DNA of 64,000 nt from Chloroflexota bacterium (GTDB lineage Bacteria > Chloroflexota > Limnocylindria > QHBO01): assembly GCA_003243965.1 (NCBI GenBank), contig QHBO01000031.1, forward strand, positions 26,455-90,454, written 5' to 3'. Numbering within the stretch: the first letter of the stretch is position 1; every line of letters begins with the position of its first letter. Below the pieces are notes generated by a model. That model did not search any database and had not been told where the DNA came from. It saw only the letters and a program-made list of their open reading frames with translations. The translations under genes were made by a program, and so were the position numbers. Positions 36,114 to 44,436 of this stretch are shown here, in pieces.

Positions 36114-38080
36114 GCGATCGGCTTCGCCTGGGGCATGGGTTCCCCGCACACACCGCAGTATCGGGCGCGGGCGGGCACCGCGTGGTGACATCGGCGACAG
36201 ACGGCCTGACCGCTGCGCTTCGCGTCGCGCGCAGCCGCCCGCGCCGCCGCATCTGCCACGCGGCGGCCGGTGCGGGTCGCCGTGTTCGCTGCGGGCTGTG
36301 CGGCTGCCGGCGGTGCGGCGGGCGGCGTCGCAGCCGCGGGGTGTCCGGTGAGCGGCGCCACGGCGGCCTGCTCCTGCTCCAGCGTCCAAGCCGCTGCATC
36401 GGTCTGCGGAGCCGGTGCCGCGGCCCCCACCCCGGCGGATGGCCGCGCAGCCCGGCCCGCCGCCGCCAGCGTTGCGGGCACCGGTTCACTGACCCGGGGT
36501 GCCGCATCGGCTGCGGGCGAGCCCCCCGGCTTGGCCGGACGGTTGCGACGGACCGCTCGGAACAGCGCCCGGGCGCTCGCCAGCTGTCGCCACCTCGGCT
36601 CGCGGCGAGGAGCATCGAAGGCTGCGGCGGTGGCTGCACCGGGCGCCAGGCCGCGCCGCGCAGCCCGGCGGGCACGCAGCGAGTTGGCCACCGCCAGGAT
36701 CTGCTGCCGTCGGCCGAGCCACAGGAGCACCGCCACCACGATCAGCATCAGCGTCGCGCCGACCGCGAGGTCCAGGTAGGTGATGACCCGGACGACGGCC
36801 ACCTGGCTGCGAGAGAGCGTGACCGGCGTGGGCGGAACGATACCGCCCGCGTGCAGGTTCAGCGTGTAGTCGCCACGCGGCAGGCGCGGGAAGAGGACCT
36901 GCGAGCTGCTGCCGCCGAGCGCGGCGGTGCGCACCGTCCCGTCGGGGAAGACGATGTCGAGCTTGCCCCCGACTGCCGAGCCGAACAGCGCGTCCTGCGC
37001 CTGCACGCCAAGGTCAAAGAGCAGCAGGCTGATCTTCAGTGGTTTCCCCGTCGGGGCCGGGGCGAAGATCTGTGCCCCTCCGGTCACCACGTTGCTGCCC
37101 GCCATGCGGACGTCCAGCACGCGCCAGCTGCGCGGGACCGCCTCCAGGAAGCCGGCGCGCTTGATCGCCGTGGCCGACTCGAGCCACCAGTTGTCGTAGG
37201 TCGCGTACCGGCACGGAGTGGTGACCGCCGGATCCGAGGTGCACTGGATCCCCGCGGTGCCGGTCACGGTGAGCGCCTGGATCTGATCCGGCGGGACGAT
37301 GTTGCCGCTGCCGTCGTGGAACTCGAACGAGCTGCGGTAGCTTACGCTCAGCCCCAGCTGGAGCGTCATATCACCCCTGACCTCCACCACGCGCTCCCCG
37401 GAGAAGACCTCGTCGCTCCAGCGCACGAACGAGATGCGGGTGTTGCTGCCCGGAGTCCCGTCGCTCGGCCGACAGAGGAGCGGCTTGCCCTTGGGGTCGA
37501 CGCAGGCACGCATCGGATACGAACCCAGCCTGTCGACCGAGAAGCGCACGCTACCGGCCCGCGTGACGGCCGTCGTCCCCCCGAACGTGATCGGGATGCC
37601 GTCGGTGACCGGCACCGTGTCGACCCGGAGCGTCACCGGCAGGAGGCGCAGGTAGAGCATCGATCGCGAGGCGGTCACCAGCCGGCTCCCCGGGTAGCTG
37701 ACCACGATCGTCGCCACCCCGGCCGGCGACACCTCGGCCGCCCGAATCTTGAAATCGGCGACCCCGCCGCTGACGCTGGCGGTGTGCACCGGGCCGCCGT
37801 TGATCGTCAGGAGCAGGAGGCGGGAGCTGCCCGGCGAGCCGGAGGTGGTGAAGACCGCCCTCACCGTCAGCTCCTGCCCGATCTTGCACTCCGGCAGACC
37901 CGAGGGTCCGTACGGACAGGACTTGCCGGTCGCGTCCCTGGGCACCTGGATACCGATGGCGCTGGTGGCCGGCGCGATCGCCGCGACCGGCCGGGCGGCG
38001 ACCAGGATTATCCCAGCCATCAGCGCCCCACCCAGGGCGGTCAGCAGCGCGGCCTTCACCAGCCGATTCCGAAGCCTCAT
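36110..38080 (-). CDS. exported beta-rich protein with C-terminal cytoplasmic zinc ribbon
   Basis: Protein of 656 residues in the GT39 operon. A signal peptide or anchor (AALLTALGGALMAGIILVAARPVAA) is followed by about 400 residues of beta-rich outside sequence with few Cys (KSCPYGPSGLPEC, RACVDPKGKPLLC). A membrane helix (LDLAVGATLMLIVVAVLLWLG) lies near residue 460. The rest is an Ala/Pro/Arg-rich cytoplasmic tail ending in a zinc ribbon (CRRCHHAVPARARYCGVCG). The plan resembles, in reverse, the zinc-ribbon protein at 6812. Family not recognised; coupling to both neighbours by ATGA suggests a structural part of the same surface system. Confidence 0.75.
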   Translation of the reverse strand: MRLRNRLVKAALLTALGGALMAGIILVAARPVAAIAPATSAIGIQVPRDATGKSCPYGPSGLPECKIGQELTVRAVFTTSGSPGSSRLLLLTINGGPVHTASVSGGVADFKIRAAEVSPAGVATIVVSYPGSRLVTASRSMLYLRLLPVTLRVDTVPVTDGIPITFGGTTAVTRAGSVRFSVDRLGSYPMRACVDPKGKPLLCRPSDGTPGSNTRISFVRWSDEVFSGERVVEVRGDMTLQLGLSVSYRSSFEFHDGSGNIVPPDQIQALTVTGTAGIQCTSDPAVTTPCRYATYDNWWLESATAIKRAGFLEAVPRSWRVLDVRMAGSNVVTGGAQIFAPAPTGKPLKISLLLFDLGVQAQDALFGSAVGGKLDIVFPDGTVRTAALGGSSSQVLFPRLPRGDYTLNLHAGGIVPPTPVTLSRSQVAVVRVITYLDLAVGATLMLIVVAVLLWLGRRQQILAVANSLRARRAARRGLAPGAATAAAFDAPRREPRWRQLASARALFRAVRRNRPAKPGGSPAADAAPRVSEPVPATLAAAGRAARPSAGVGAAAPAPQTDAAAWTLEQEQAAVAPLTGHPAAATPPAAPPAAAQPAANTATRTGRRVADAAARAAARDAKRSGQAVCRRCHHAVPARARYCGVCGEPMPQAKPIA

Positions 38081-39558
38081 CCCGGGCGGCGCCGGAAACG
38101 GAGCCGGCGGAGGCGTGCGCGCGAGAACGGCAGGGCCAGCAGGCCGATGAGCATCAGCGCCACCACCGCGGCGTAGATGCTCATCAGCGTCAGCCGGGTG
38201 CTCTGCGGCGCCGACTCAACCGCCGCGTAGTTCTGCGCGGGGAAGATCGGCGGCGCCGGGGGCCCGCGAAAGTCGAGGCGGGAGGCGATGCTGTTGGCCG
38301 TCTTGTCGCGGATTGCGATCGGCGCCACCCGCCAGTTGTCCTCGATGAAGCGCAGGATCGACGTGTAGTCGTACACCGTGCTGTCGATCGTCCCACGCCG
38401 AACGAAGGGCGAGATGAAGATCGCCGGCACGCGGAACCCGTACCCGTCGAGGTCCGGCAGCTGACGAGGGACGACGTGGTCGTAGTAGCCGCCCCAGTCG
38501 TCATGGGTCAGCACGAACAGGCTGCTGTTCCATGCGCTGCTGCGCATCACCGAGGTGACCAGCGAGGCGCCGAAGTTCTGCCCGACGGTCACGTTGCCCG
38601 GCGGATGCTCGCTCGAGCTGCTCGGGACGATGTAGGAGACCGCCGGCAGCGTGCCGTTCTTCAGGTCGGTGTAGTACTGGGACAGGTCGACGATGTTCTT
38701 GTACAGCGCCGGCGTGTCGAGGAAACGCGGGAAGGCGAGCAGCGGCGCCCACACCACCTGCGGCGCTGCGCCGCCCCCGCCCGGCCGCTTTGGGCAGGTC
38801 TTGGCCTGCAGGCAGCGGTACGTGATCCGCGGGTCGTAGTTCTGGATGTACATCTTCCAGCTCACCCCCGCGGCCTGCAGGCGGTCGAAGATGGTGGTCG
38901 CGGTGAAGCCACCCTTTGGGATCCCGCCGTGCGAGCCGGCGGCCTGGCCGGCGACCCAGAACAGGTGATTGGTCTGACTGCCGCCCCACGCCGAGCTGAA
39001 AAACCGGTCGGCCAGCACATAGTCCTTGGCGAGGTTCCAGTAGAGCGGTAGGTCGCGCCCGTCCCAGTAGCCCATCGGTGCATTCTCGTCACGGGCTCGC
39101 GCCCGTTGGGCATAGACGAAGCCGTTCATCGCGCCGCTGTTGTAGGCGGCCAGCGCAGACGCCTTGCCGTGGTCCGGGTCGGCCGTGCCGCGCGTCGCGA
39201 TGTGATACGGCTTGATGCAGCCGGTGGCCGGCGGCAAGGACGGCTGCGCCGGCGTCGGGACCGGAGTCTGCTTCGGCTTCACGGTCGGGGCACTGGATCT
39301 AGACGGGCTCGGCGAGGGCGTCGCGAGGGTCAGTGCGCGCGGCATGCAGGCGTCGGAGGGAATCCCGTCAGCGCCGGGGAACGTGCCGAAGTAGTTGTCG
39401 AAGGTGTGGTTCTCCTGCATCAGCACCAGCAGGTGCTCGATCTTGGTCGCTGGCTTCGGCTCCGGGCGAGGGCTTGCCGCCTGGGCCGAGGAGGGCAGCA
39501 GGGTGACCGCCGAGATGATGGCCGCGAGCGCCATCCTGCCGAGCGTGCGGCTGCTCAT
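38077..39558 (-). CDS. exported PF04185 phosphoesterase, phospholipase-C-like
   Basis: Protein of 493 residues with a signal peptide (LAAIISAVTLLPSSAQA). The catalytic domain opens with LLVLMQENHTFDNYFGTFPGADG, the metal and nucleophile block of bacterial phospholipase C/AcpA-like enzymes, and continues with LADRFFSSAWGGSQTNHLF, VSYIVPSSSSEHPPGN and LTHDDWGGYYDHVVP, which hold further Asp/His ligands. A membrane helix (LMSIYAAVVALMLIGLLALP) and a very basic end anchor it at the C terminus. An insert rich in Ser/Pro/Thr splits the first part of the domain. It overlaps both neighbours by ATGA. Substrate may be a phospholipid, teichoic-type polymer or phosphomonoester. Confidence 0.88.
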   Translation of the reverse strand: MSSRTLGRMALAAIISAVTLLPSSAQAASPRPEPKPATKIEHLLVLMQENHTFDNYFGTFPGADGIPSDACMPRALTLATPSPSPSRSSAPTVKPKQTPVPTPAQPSLPPATGCIKPYHIATRGTADPDHGKASALAAYNSGAMNGFVYAQRARARDENAPMGYWDGRDLPLYWNLAKDYVLADRFFSSAWGGSQTNHLFWVAGQAAGSHGGIPKGGFTATTIFDRLQAAGVSWKMYIQNYDPRITYRCLQAKTCPKRPGGGGAAPQVVWAPLLAFPRFLDTPALYKNIVDLSQYYTDLKNGTLPAVSYIVPSSSSEHPPGNVTVGQNFGASLVTSVMRSSAWNSSLFVLTHDDWGGYYDHVVPRQLPDLDGYGFRVPAIFISPFVRRGTIDSTVYDYTSILRFIEDNWRVAPIAIRDKTANSIASRLDFRGPPAPPIFPAQNYAAVESAPQSTRLTLMSIYAAVVALMLIGLLALPFSRARLRRLRFRRRPG

Positions 39559-41201
39559 GCCTGCTTCTTCTCCACGAACGGCTGCAGCGAGTAGATGCGG
39601 ATCACGGTCTCCAGCTGCTTCTTGCCGCCGGCGTCGATCACCTCTGCCTTCTGCTCGTAGACGAGCACGCCGTTGTACTTCTTCACGTAGTTCATCAGCA
39701 CCTTGTCGAAGTGGGGCGAGCGGGCCGCGGACCAGATATCCCAGGCCGCGTAGTGGAGCTTGAGAGTGCGGATCGCCAGGTCGGGGTTGATGATCGGGTC
39801 ATAGGCCGGGTTGCGGTGCAACGGGTTGGGGCTGACGCTCAGGCCCTGCGAACGACGATGACCATAGAACTGAATGAGGTTCGAAAGCGTTGGCCCGATG
39901 GTCATGAACGCGGCGCCCTCTGGTACGTGGTTCTCGATCCACGTTCCGGCCTCGCGACCACCTGGGAGCCCACCGGTGCCGGCCAGCGACCCCGTCGCCG
40001 AGCCGCCGCCAAGATTGCCGAGACTTGCCACGCCGATGCTCGCCACCAGGGCCACCGAGATGACCGCGGCCACGCTCCGACCGATGGTCGCGCTCCGTCG
40101 CGGCTCCATGCCGCGCCGCGCGGCCAGCCAGCCGGCAAGCCGGTCGGGCACCACGTCGATCAGCCGGCAGGCGACGATGATCAGCGCCGGCGTGATCGGG
40201 AGCAGGTACTGGTAGCCCTTCACCGGCCAGAACTGGAAGAAGATGAGCGGGACGAAGATCCAGGCCAGCAGCAGGCGGTCCTGCCACGAGGCACGCCGGA
40301 TGGCGAGCACCACGCCGGCGATGGCCGCCAGCAGGAGGAGCCAGCCGAGCGCGGTGGGCAGGATCTCCGCGTAGAACGTGAAGGTGTGGTTCGGCCGGCG
40401 GAGGAGCTGCCAGACGAGAAACTGCCGGGCGGTGCCGGACGCATTGCTGATCATGATCGAGATCGGGTAGGGCGACAGCGCGACCACGAACGCGAGCAGC
40501 GCGACCACCGCCCGCCGCCAGCCGAGGTGCACGCTGGGCGTCATCAGGATGAAGGCGACGGCCACCGGAAGGACCAGGATGGCCGTCTCCTTGGCCAGGA
40601 AGGTCAGCCCCGCGGCGAACGCGGCGACGTACAGGTAGCGCACCCTGTCCAGGGCGACATAGCGCGCCAGCAGCAGCATCGTCAGCAGGAAGAGGGTCGT
40701 CTCCGGGCCGTCGAGCAGGACCTGGCGCGTGACGCTGATGTGATACGGAAGGATCGCCAGGATCAGCGCTGCGCCGGCGCCGACACGGCGGTTGAAGAGC
40801 TGTGCCCCAAGGAGATAGATAATCGGGATGGCAGCCACGCCAAAGGCGACCGAGACCATTCGCGCGGCCGTGTCGCTAACTCCGGATTGGAAGACCAGCG
40901 ACAGGAGAAACTGGACGAGGAGCGGGTGCGCGCGGAAGATTGCGAAGAACTGCGCGTACTCCGGATTGCCGGCGAGCGCGGCCGCCTGGCCGGCGTACAC
41001 CGCCTCGTCGCTGTTGAAGCCAACCGCGCCGAGGCCATATGCACGAAGAACGGCGGCGGCAATCACCGCTACCGTCACCACTGCCCAGGGGACGATGAGG
41101 TCGACCCGGAGACCGGGTGACACGCGCGTTCGCGCGATCGGTGCTGCCTCCACGCTACTCGTGACAAAGCGCTCGGGGGTGGCGCCGGTGCGTTCAGTCA
41201 T
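39555..41201 (-). CDS. GT39-family (PMT-like) membrane glycosyltransferase
   Basis: Polytopic membrane protein of 548 residues, with ten or more helices. The first outside loop has GFNSDEAVYAGQAAALAG, the acidic motif of GT39/ArnT-like enzymes that transfer a sugar from a polyprenyl phosphate to protein or lipid. Further family-like parts are AHPLLVQFLLS and LLDGPETTLFLLTMLLLARY. The C-terminal 130 residues form a soluble outside domain (ENHVPEGAAFMTIGPTLSNL). It begins a four-gene operon joined by ATGA overlaps with a phosphoesterase, a zinc-ribbon protein and a GH99-like protein. The sugar is most likely mannose given a Dpm1-like gene 3 kb away, but this is inference. Confidence 0.85.
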   Translation of the reverse strand: MTERTGATPERFVTSSVEAAPIARTRVSPGLRVDLIVPWAVVTVAVIAAAVLRAYGLGAVGFNSDEAVYAGQAAALAGNPEYAQFFAIFRAHPLLVQFLLSLVFQSGVSDTAARMVSVAFGVAAIPIIYLLGAQLFNRRVGAGAALILAILPYHISVTRQVLLDGPETTLFLLTMLLLARYVALDRVRYLYVAAFAAGLTFLAKETAILVLPVAVAFILMTPSVHLGWRRAVVALLAFVVALSPYPISIMISNASGTARQFLVWQLLRRPNHTFTFYAEILPTALGWLLLLAAIAGVVLAIRRASWQDRLLLAWIFVPLIFFQFWPVKGYQYLLPITPALIIVACRLIDVVPDRLAGWLAARRGMEPRRSATIGRSVAAVISVALVASIGVASLGNLGGGSATGSLAGTGGLPGGREAGTWIENHVPEGAAFMTIGPTLSNLIQFYGHRRSQGLSVSPNPLHRNPAYDPIINPDLAIRTLKLHYAAWDIWSAARSPHFDKVLMNYVKKYNGVLVYEQKAEVIDAGGKKQLETVIRIYSLQPFVEKKQA

Positions 41202-41282
41202 TGGCGTTCCCGAGAGTCTAGAGCAGGTAGAGAACTGCCGCCGGAGCGGTCTTCAGGCCGGTCGGCGGCAGCGGATGCCCGA

Positions 41283-41315
41283 GGCTGGCGCGCCGGGGGG
41301 GGCGACGCGCCAGCC
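41283..41315 (-). terminator. terminator hairpin after GtrA-HprK-like gene
   Basis: GGCTGGCGCG, a 13-base loop with a run of eight G, and CGCGCCAGCC form a 10-bp stem just downstream of the stop at 41329 on the minus strand. Confidence 0.6.
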
Positions 41316-41328
41316 CTGGTTCAGTACC

Positions 41329-43023
41329 TCACCCAGCGGTCCGGATGGAGCCTTCCTCGACCGTTTCGACGGCGGCGTCCGGGCTGATGGGGATGGCGAT
41401 CACCTCCGCGAGGTGAGGAGCGTTCTCCGGGGTCACATAGCCGTCGGCGAAGACGAGGGGAAGCACCTCGGCCCACTCATGACCGGGGACCCGGATCCGC
41501 CACATCGAGGCGTTGCCGAGTGCCTGGCGCAGGAGCTTCTCCTCCTTCTCCCGCAGCGCCGGGTAGTCGGACTCGCCGATACGGATATGCGGGGCGAAGG
41601 TGGAGAACGGCGGGAACCCGTACGCGTCGTCGGTGTTGTCGATCAGCTGCGGGACCGCATCGTCACGGGTGATCCGCTCGCGCAGTGACTCGCCCCGCTC
41701 CATGATCACCACATGTCCGATCGGCGCCTCGGTGCCGATCTGGCAGTCGAGGAGCGTGTTGATGTGGTACTTGGGCGGCGGAACCAGGATCTGAACGACC
41801 GAGTTGACCGACATGATCGGCAGGTTCAGGTTGCCCATGAAGCGACCCACCGAGCGGCCCGACTTCGAGTGGAGCCGGCTCTGGATGGCGAGCGCCGCGC
41901 GCTGTCGGCGCGGGAGCTCTCCGCCCTTGATCGACGCCATGGTGTGGTAGCTGAGGGTCATCGGCTTCGGGTAGCAGACCGCGCGGCCGTCCGGGGTGAT
42001 GATCGTCATGTCGTCGCTCAGGAAGTGGTACGCGTGGTCGCGAACCAGCTTGATGACCGTGCTGGTCTTGCCGGTATCGGTCTGCGCCGAGAGGAGGACC
42101 GCCTTGCCATCGACGACGAGCGACGCGGAGTGCAGCAGCACGTGGTCGCGCGACACGAGCAGGAAGCGGAGCAGCGCCTCGATCACGTTGGTGTACAGCA
42201 CGTGGCGCGACTGGGCCAGGAGCGGCGTGACGTCCACCTTGATCGGGTCACCCATCGTGATCCGGAAGTTGGCGCCGGCCATTCCCAGGTGCTCGAAGTA
42301 GCTCAGCTTGGTGTCCTTCTGCTCGAAGCGCGTGTGCATCGAGGGGAAGGCGCCAACCCGGGCGACGCGGATCTGGATGTCCGCCTTGCCGCTGGTCTCG
42401 GTGCGGAAGTAGCGCAGCTCCGGAAGCTCGACGTCCGAGTCGAGGCGAATCACGCCGGCGACGTCGTACACGAACTCGAAGGCTGAGCTGGGGCCAACCG
42501 CGCTGAGATGACGCTTGGGGGCGTCGGCCCCGACCACGCCGAGGTCACCGAGCGGCTTGTCCGCGACGACGGCCCAGATCCAGCCATCGGCCACGACGTA
42601 GCGCACCATGAACAGCGCGACCAGGGTGAAGAGGTTCGCCATCAGCGGGTTGAACCCGATGACGCTGGCCAGCAGCCAGAGCATCGGTACGCGCAGCAGC
42701 AATGTCGCGTTGTTGAGGCCGAGGAACGAGACGAACCGAGAGACCGCTCCACGTCGGGCGGTTCGACCGCCGAAGGCCCAATGCTCGACGCCAACGAAAT
42801 TCCAGGTCGAGGAGAATTGGGTGGCGACCACGGCGGCCACCAGGATGTTGATGTTGAACGGTGCGGATGTCAGCAGCGCGAACGCCAGCTGGTTGACTAC
42901 AAGCCCCGACAGCCCGACGAGGGCGAAACGGAACGCAGGAGGAACCGGGCGGGGAAGGGCGAACGAGCGTGTGGCCAACGGAATAAAACCCCCAATGTCT
43001 TTAGCCGCCGGAAGGGCACCCAT
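41329..43023 (-). CDS. GtrA-like membrane domain fused to HprK-like P-loop domain
   Basis: Fusion of about 564 residues. Residues about 20-150 are a four-helix GtrA-like domain (PAFRFALVGLSGLVVNQLAF, FSSTWNFVGVEHWAF, RYVVADGWIW), a family tied to moving polyprenyl-linked sugars across the membrane. The C-terminal 400 residues resemble HPr-kinase/PEPCK-like P-loop proteins, with LLHSASLVVDG, a Walker A-type SAQTDTGKTSTVIKL and LSDDMTIITPDG as the metal-binding strand. The start is uncertain: ATG 43023 is used, while the track ORF begins at 43104. It may phosphorylate a lipid, sugar or protein linked to the exported glycan; this is inference. Confidence 0.78.
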   Translation of the reverse strand: MGALPAAKDIGGFIPLATRSFALPRPVPPAFRFALVGLSGLVVNQLAFALLTSAPFNINILVAAVVATQFSSTWNFVGVEHWAFGGRTARRGAVSRFVSFLGLNNATLLLRVPMLWLLASVIGFNPLMANLFTLVALFMVRYVVADGWIWAVVADKPLGDLGVVGADAPKRHLSAVGPSSAFEFVYDVAGVIRLDSDVELPELRYFRTETSGKADIQIRVARVGAFPSMHTRFEQKDTKLSYFEHLGMAGANFRITMGDPIKVDVTPLLAQSRHVLYTNVIEALLRFLLVSRDHVLLHSASLVVDGKAVLLSAQTDTGKTSTVIKLVRDHAYHFLSDDMTIITPDGRAVCYPKPMTLSYHTMASIKGGELPRRQRAALAIQSRLHSKSGRSVGRFMGNLNLPIMSVNSVVQILVPPPKYHINTLLDCQIGTEAPIGHVVIMERGESLRERITRDDAVPQLIDNTDDAYGFPPFSTFAPHIRIGESDYPALREKEEKLLRQALGNASMWRIRVPGHEWAEVLPLVFADGYVTPENAPHLAEVIAIPISPDAAVETVEEGSIRTAG

Positions 43024-43175
43024 GCGGCAGGGCACGGTTGGATACGAAACGCTGCCTTCCCACAACGCCTCGCTGCGAGGACTGGAACCTGGATATGAGT
43101 GCAAGCGGGCGGCACTTCCACGGCGCAGATACCTGCGTGGTCGATGGGAGAAGGGAGTACCTTCCGCGATCCGCA

Positions 43176-43186
43176 GACTAGTACTT
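43176..43186 (-). promoter_or_regulatory. second AAGTACTAGTC motif
   Basis: The same 11-mer as at 22981-22991, on the same strand, here in the divergent gap between the GtrA-HprK-like gene and the small Cys protein. Shared regulation of the surface genes is possible; the match alone could be chance. Confidence 0.3.
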
Positions 43187-43321
43187 CTGGGCTATGCGCG
43201 TCAACCGAAACCGCGCCGAAACGTTGCTCGCCTGCACCGTGGAACGGGGCTTGCTCGAGGACCCGGTGAGCGCCGAAACATTAACGCTCGACTCACTGGT
43301 TGATAATCAAGCCCACCTAGC

Positions 43322-43561
43322 ATGAACCGCATGTTCCAAGGGCTCGACTGGCTGCTGCGGCGTTCGCAGACCGCGCTGGACGCGGCGATGCCGCGCGCAC
43401 GCCGCGAGGAGCAGCTGGAGTCGCTTCCGTGCTCGCTGTGCGGAGCGCCGGCGACGGGCTGGATCTTCACCACCGACATGCGAGGCGGGGTGCAGGAGAT
43501 CGAGGGGTCAGCCGTGTGTGCGGCTCACCAGCGCGAGACGATCAGGAAGGTGGCTGGGTAG
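43322..43561 (+). CDS. small zinc-finger-like protein
   Basis: Protein of 79 residues from ATG 43322. A basic helical N-terminal half (RRSQTALDAAMPRARREEQLE) precedes a Cys/His set, CSLCGAPATGW and VCAAHQRET, that could bind one zinc as C-x2-C ... C-x2-H. Its stop lies inside the 3' end of the convergent GT2 gene (20-bp overlap). Codon use looks normal for the window. Family not recognised; a DNA- or protein-binding role is a guess. Confidence 0.6.
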   Translation: MNRMFQGLDWLLRRSQTALDAAMPRARREEQLESLPCSLCGAPATGWIFTTDMRGGVQEIEGSAVCAAHQRETIRKVAG

Positions 43562-44312
43562 CCTCCGGACGACGGCGCCGACCACGTCGCGTCGGAAAGG
43601 TCGCGAGCCGCAGGCGGAGCACCATCAGCAGCGCCTCGCGCATGATCGCCCCACTCATCTTGGAGTTGCCGGCGACGCGATCCCGGAATGTGATCGGGAT
43701 CTCCACGATCCGTGCGCCGCGCCGGAACGCGGACCACGTCATCTCGATCTGGAACCCGTACCCGTTGGCGTAGCCCGACGAAAGGTCCTGCGCGGCGAGC
43801 GTGTCGCGCCGCCACGCCTTGAAGCCGCCGGTCAGGTCGCGAAACGGCAGGTGGAGCACAGTGCGCGCAAACAGGCTGCCACCGCGGCTGATCACCCGCC
43901 GCTTGGTGCTCCATCCCGGCGTCCCGCCCCCGGCCACGTACCGGCTGCCGATCACCAGGCCGACCCGCGGGTCGTCGACGAGCGGCTTCAGCAGGCGAGG
44001 CAGATCCGATGGGTCGTGACTGAAATCGCAGTCCATCTGCACGACATACTCGATCCCGGGTCGGGCGAGCGCCTCTCGGAACCCGGCGCGATAGGCCGCC
44101 CCCAGGCCTTCCTTGCCCTGCCGATGAAGGACGCTCACCGTCGGGCTGGCGGCAGCCAGGCCGTCGGCCAGGACGCCGGTGCCATCCGGCGAGTTGTCGT
44201 CGACCACCAGGATGTTGATGCCCGGCGCCGCTGCTCCGATGGCGCCCACCATCTTCTCGAGGTTCTCGCGCTCGTTGTAGGTGGGAAGCACCACGCAGGT
44301 CGCGCTGTACAT
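43542..44312 (-). CDS. polyprenyl-phosphate mannosyltransferase-like GT2 (Dpm1 type)
   Basis: Cytosol-facing GT2 enzyme of 256 residues that moves mannose (or glucose) from a nucleotide sugar to polyprenyl phosphate. Motifs are VVLPTYNERENLEKM, ILVVDDNSPDGTG, GKEGLGAAYRAGF and the catalytic block YVVQMDCDFSHDPSDLPRL, then IGSRYV and DLTGGFKAWRR, all strongly Dpm1-like. There is no C-terminal membrane domain, as in the short Ppm1/Dpm1 form. ATG 44312 is chosen; a TTG at 44351 is an alternative. It would make the lipid-linked sugar donor for the GT39 enzyme, with the GtrA domain as a possible flippase. Confidence 0.92.
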   Translation of the reverse strand: MYSATCVVLPTYNERENLEKMVGAIGAAAPGINILVVDDNSPDGTGVLADGLAAASPTVSVLHRQGKEGLGAAYRAGFREALARPGIEYVVQMDCDFSHDPSDLPRLLKPLVDDPRVGLVIGSRYVAGGGTPGWSTKRRVISRGGSLFARTVLHLPFRDLTGGFKAWRRDTLAAQDLSSGYANGYGFQIEMTWSAFRRGARIVEIPITFRDRVAGNSKMSGAIMREALLMVLRLRLATFPTRRGRRRRPEATQPPS

Positions 44313-44436
44313 ATGCCCGTCCGCTTCCAGATCCGTCAATTGATCCCCCAAGGTGCCCGACTATGGATGCCGCCCGGCGCGGCCGCCACCGGACGAAAGG
44401 GTGAGAGGGTACCAGTGCGGGGTGGTCAGCTCCCGA

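Noticed and set aside
36182-38176. 664-aa forward ORF over the zinc-ribbon membrane protein
   Set aside because: Antisense shadow; Arg/Gly/His-rich with no recognisable fold.
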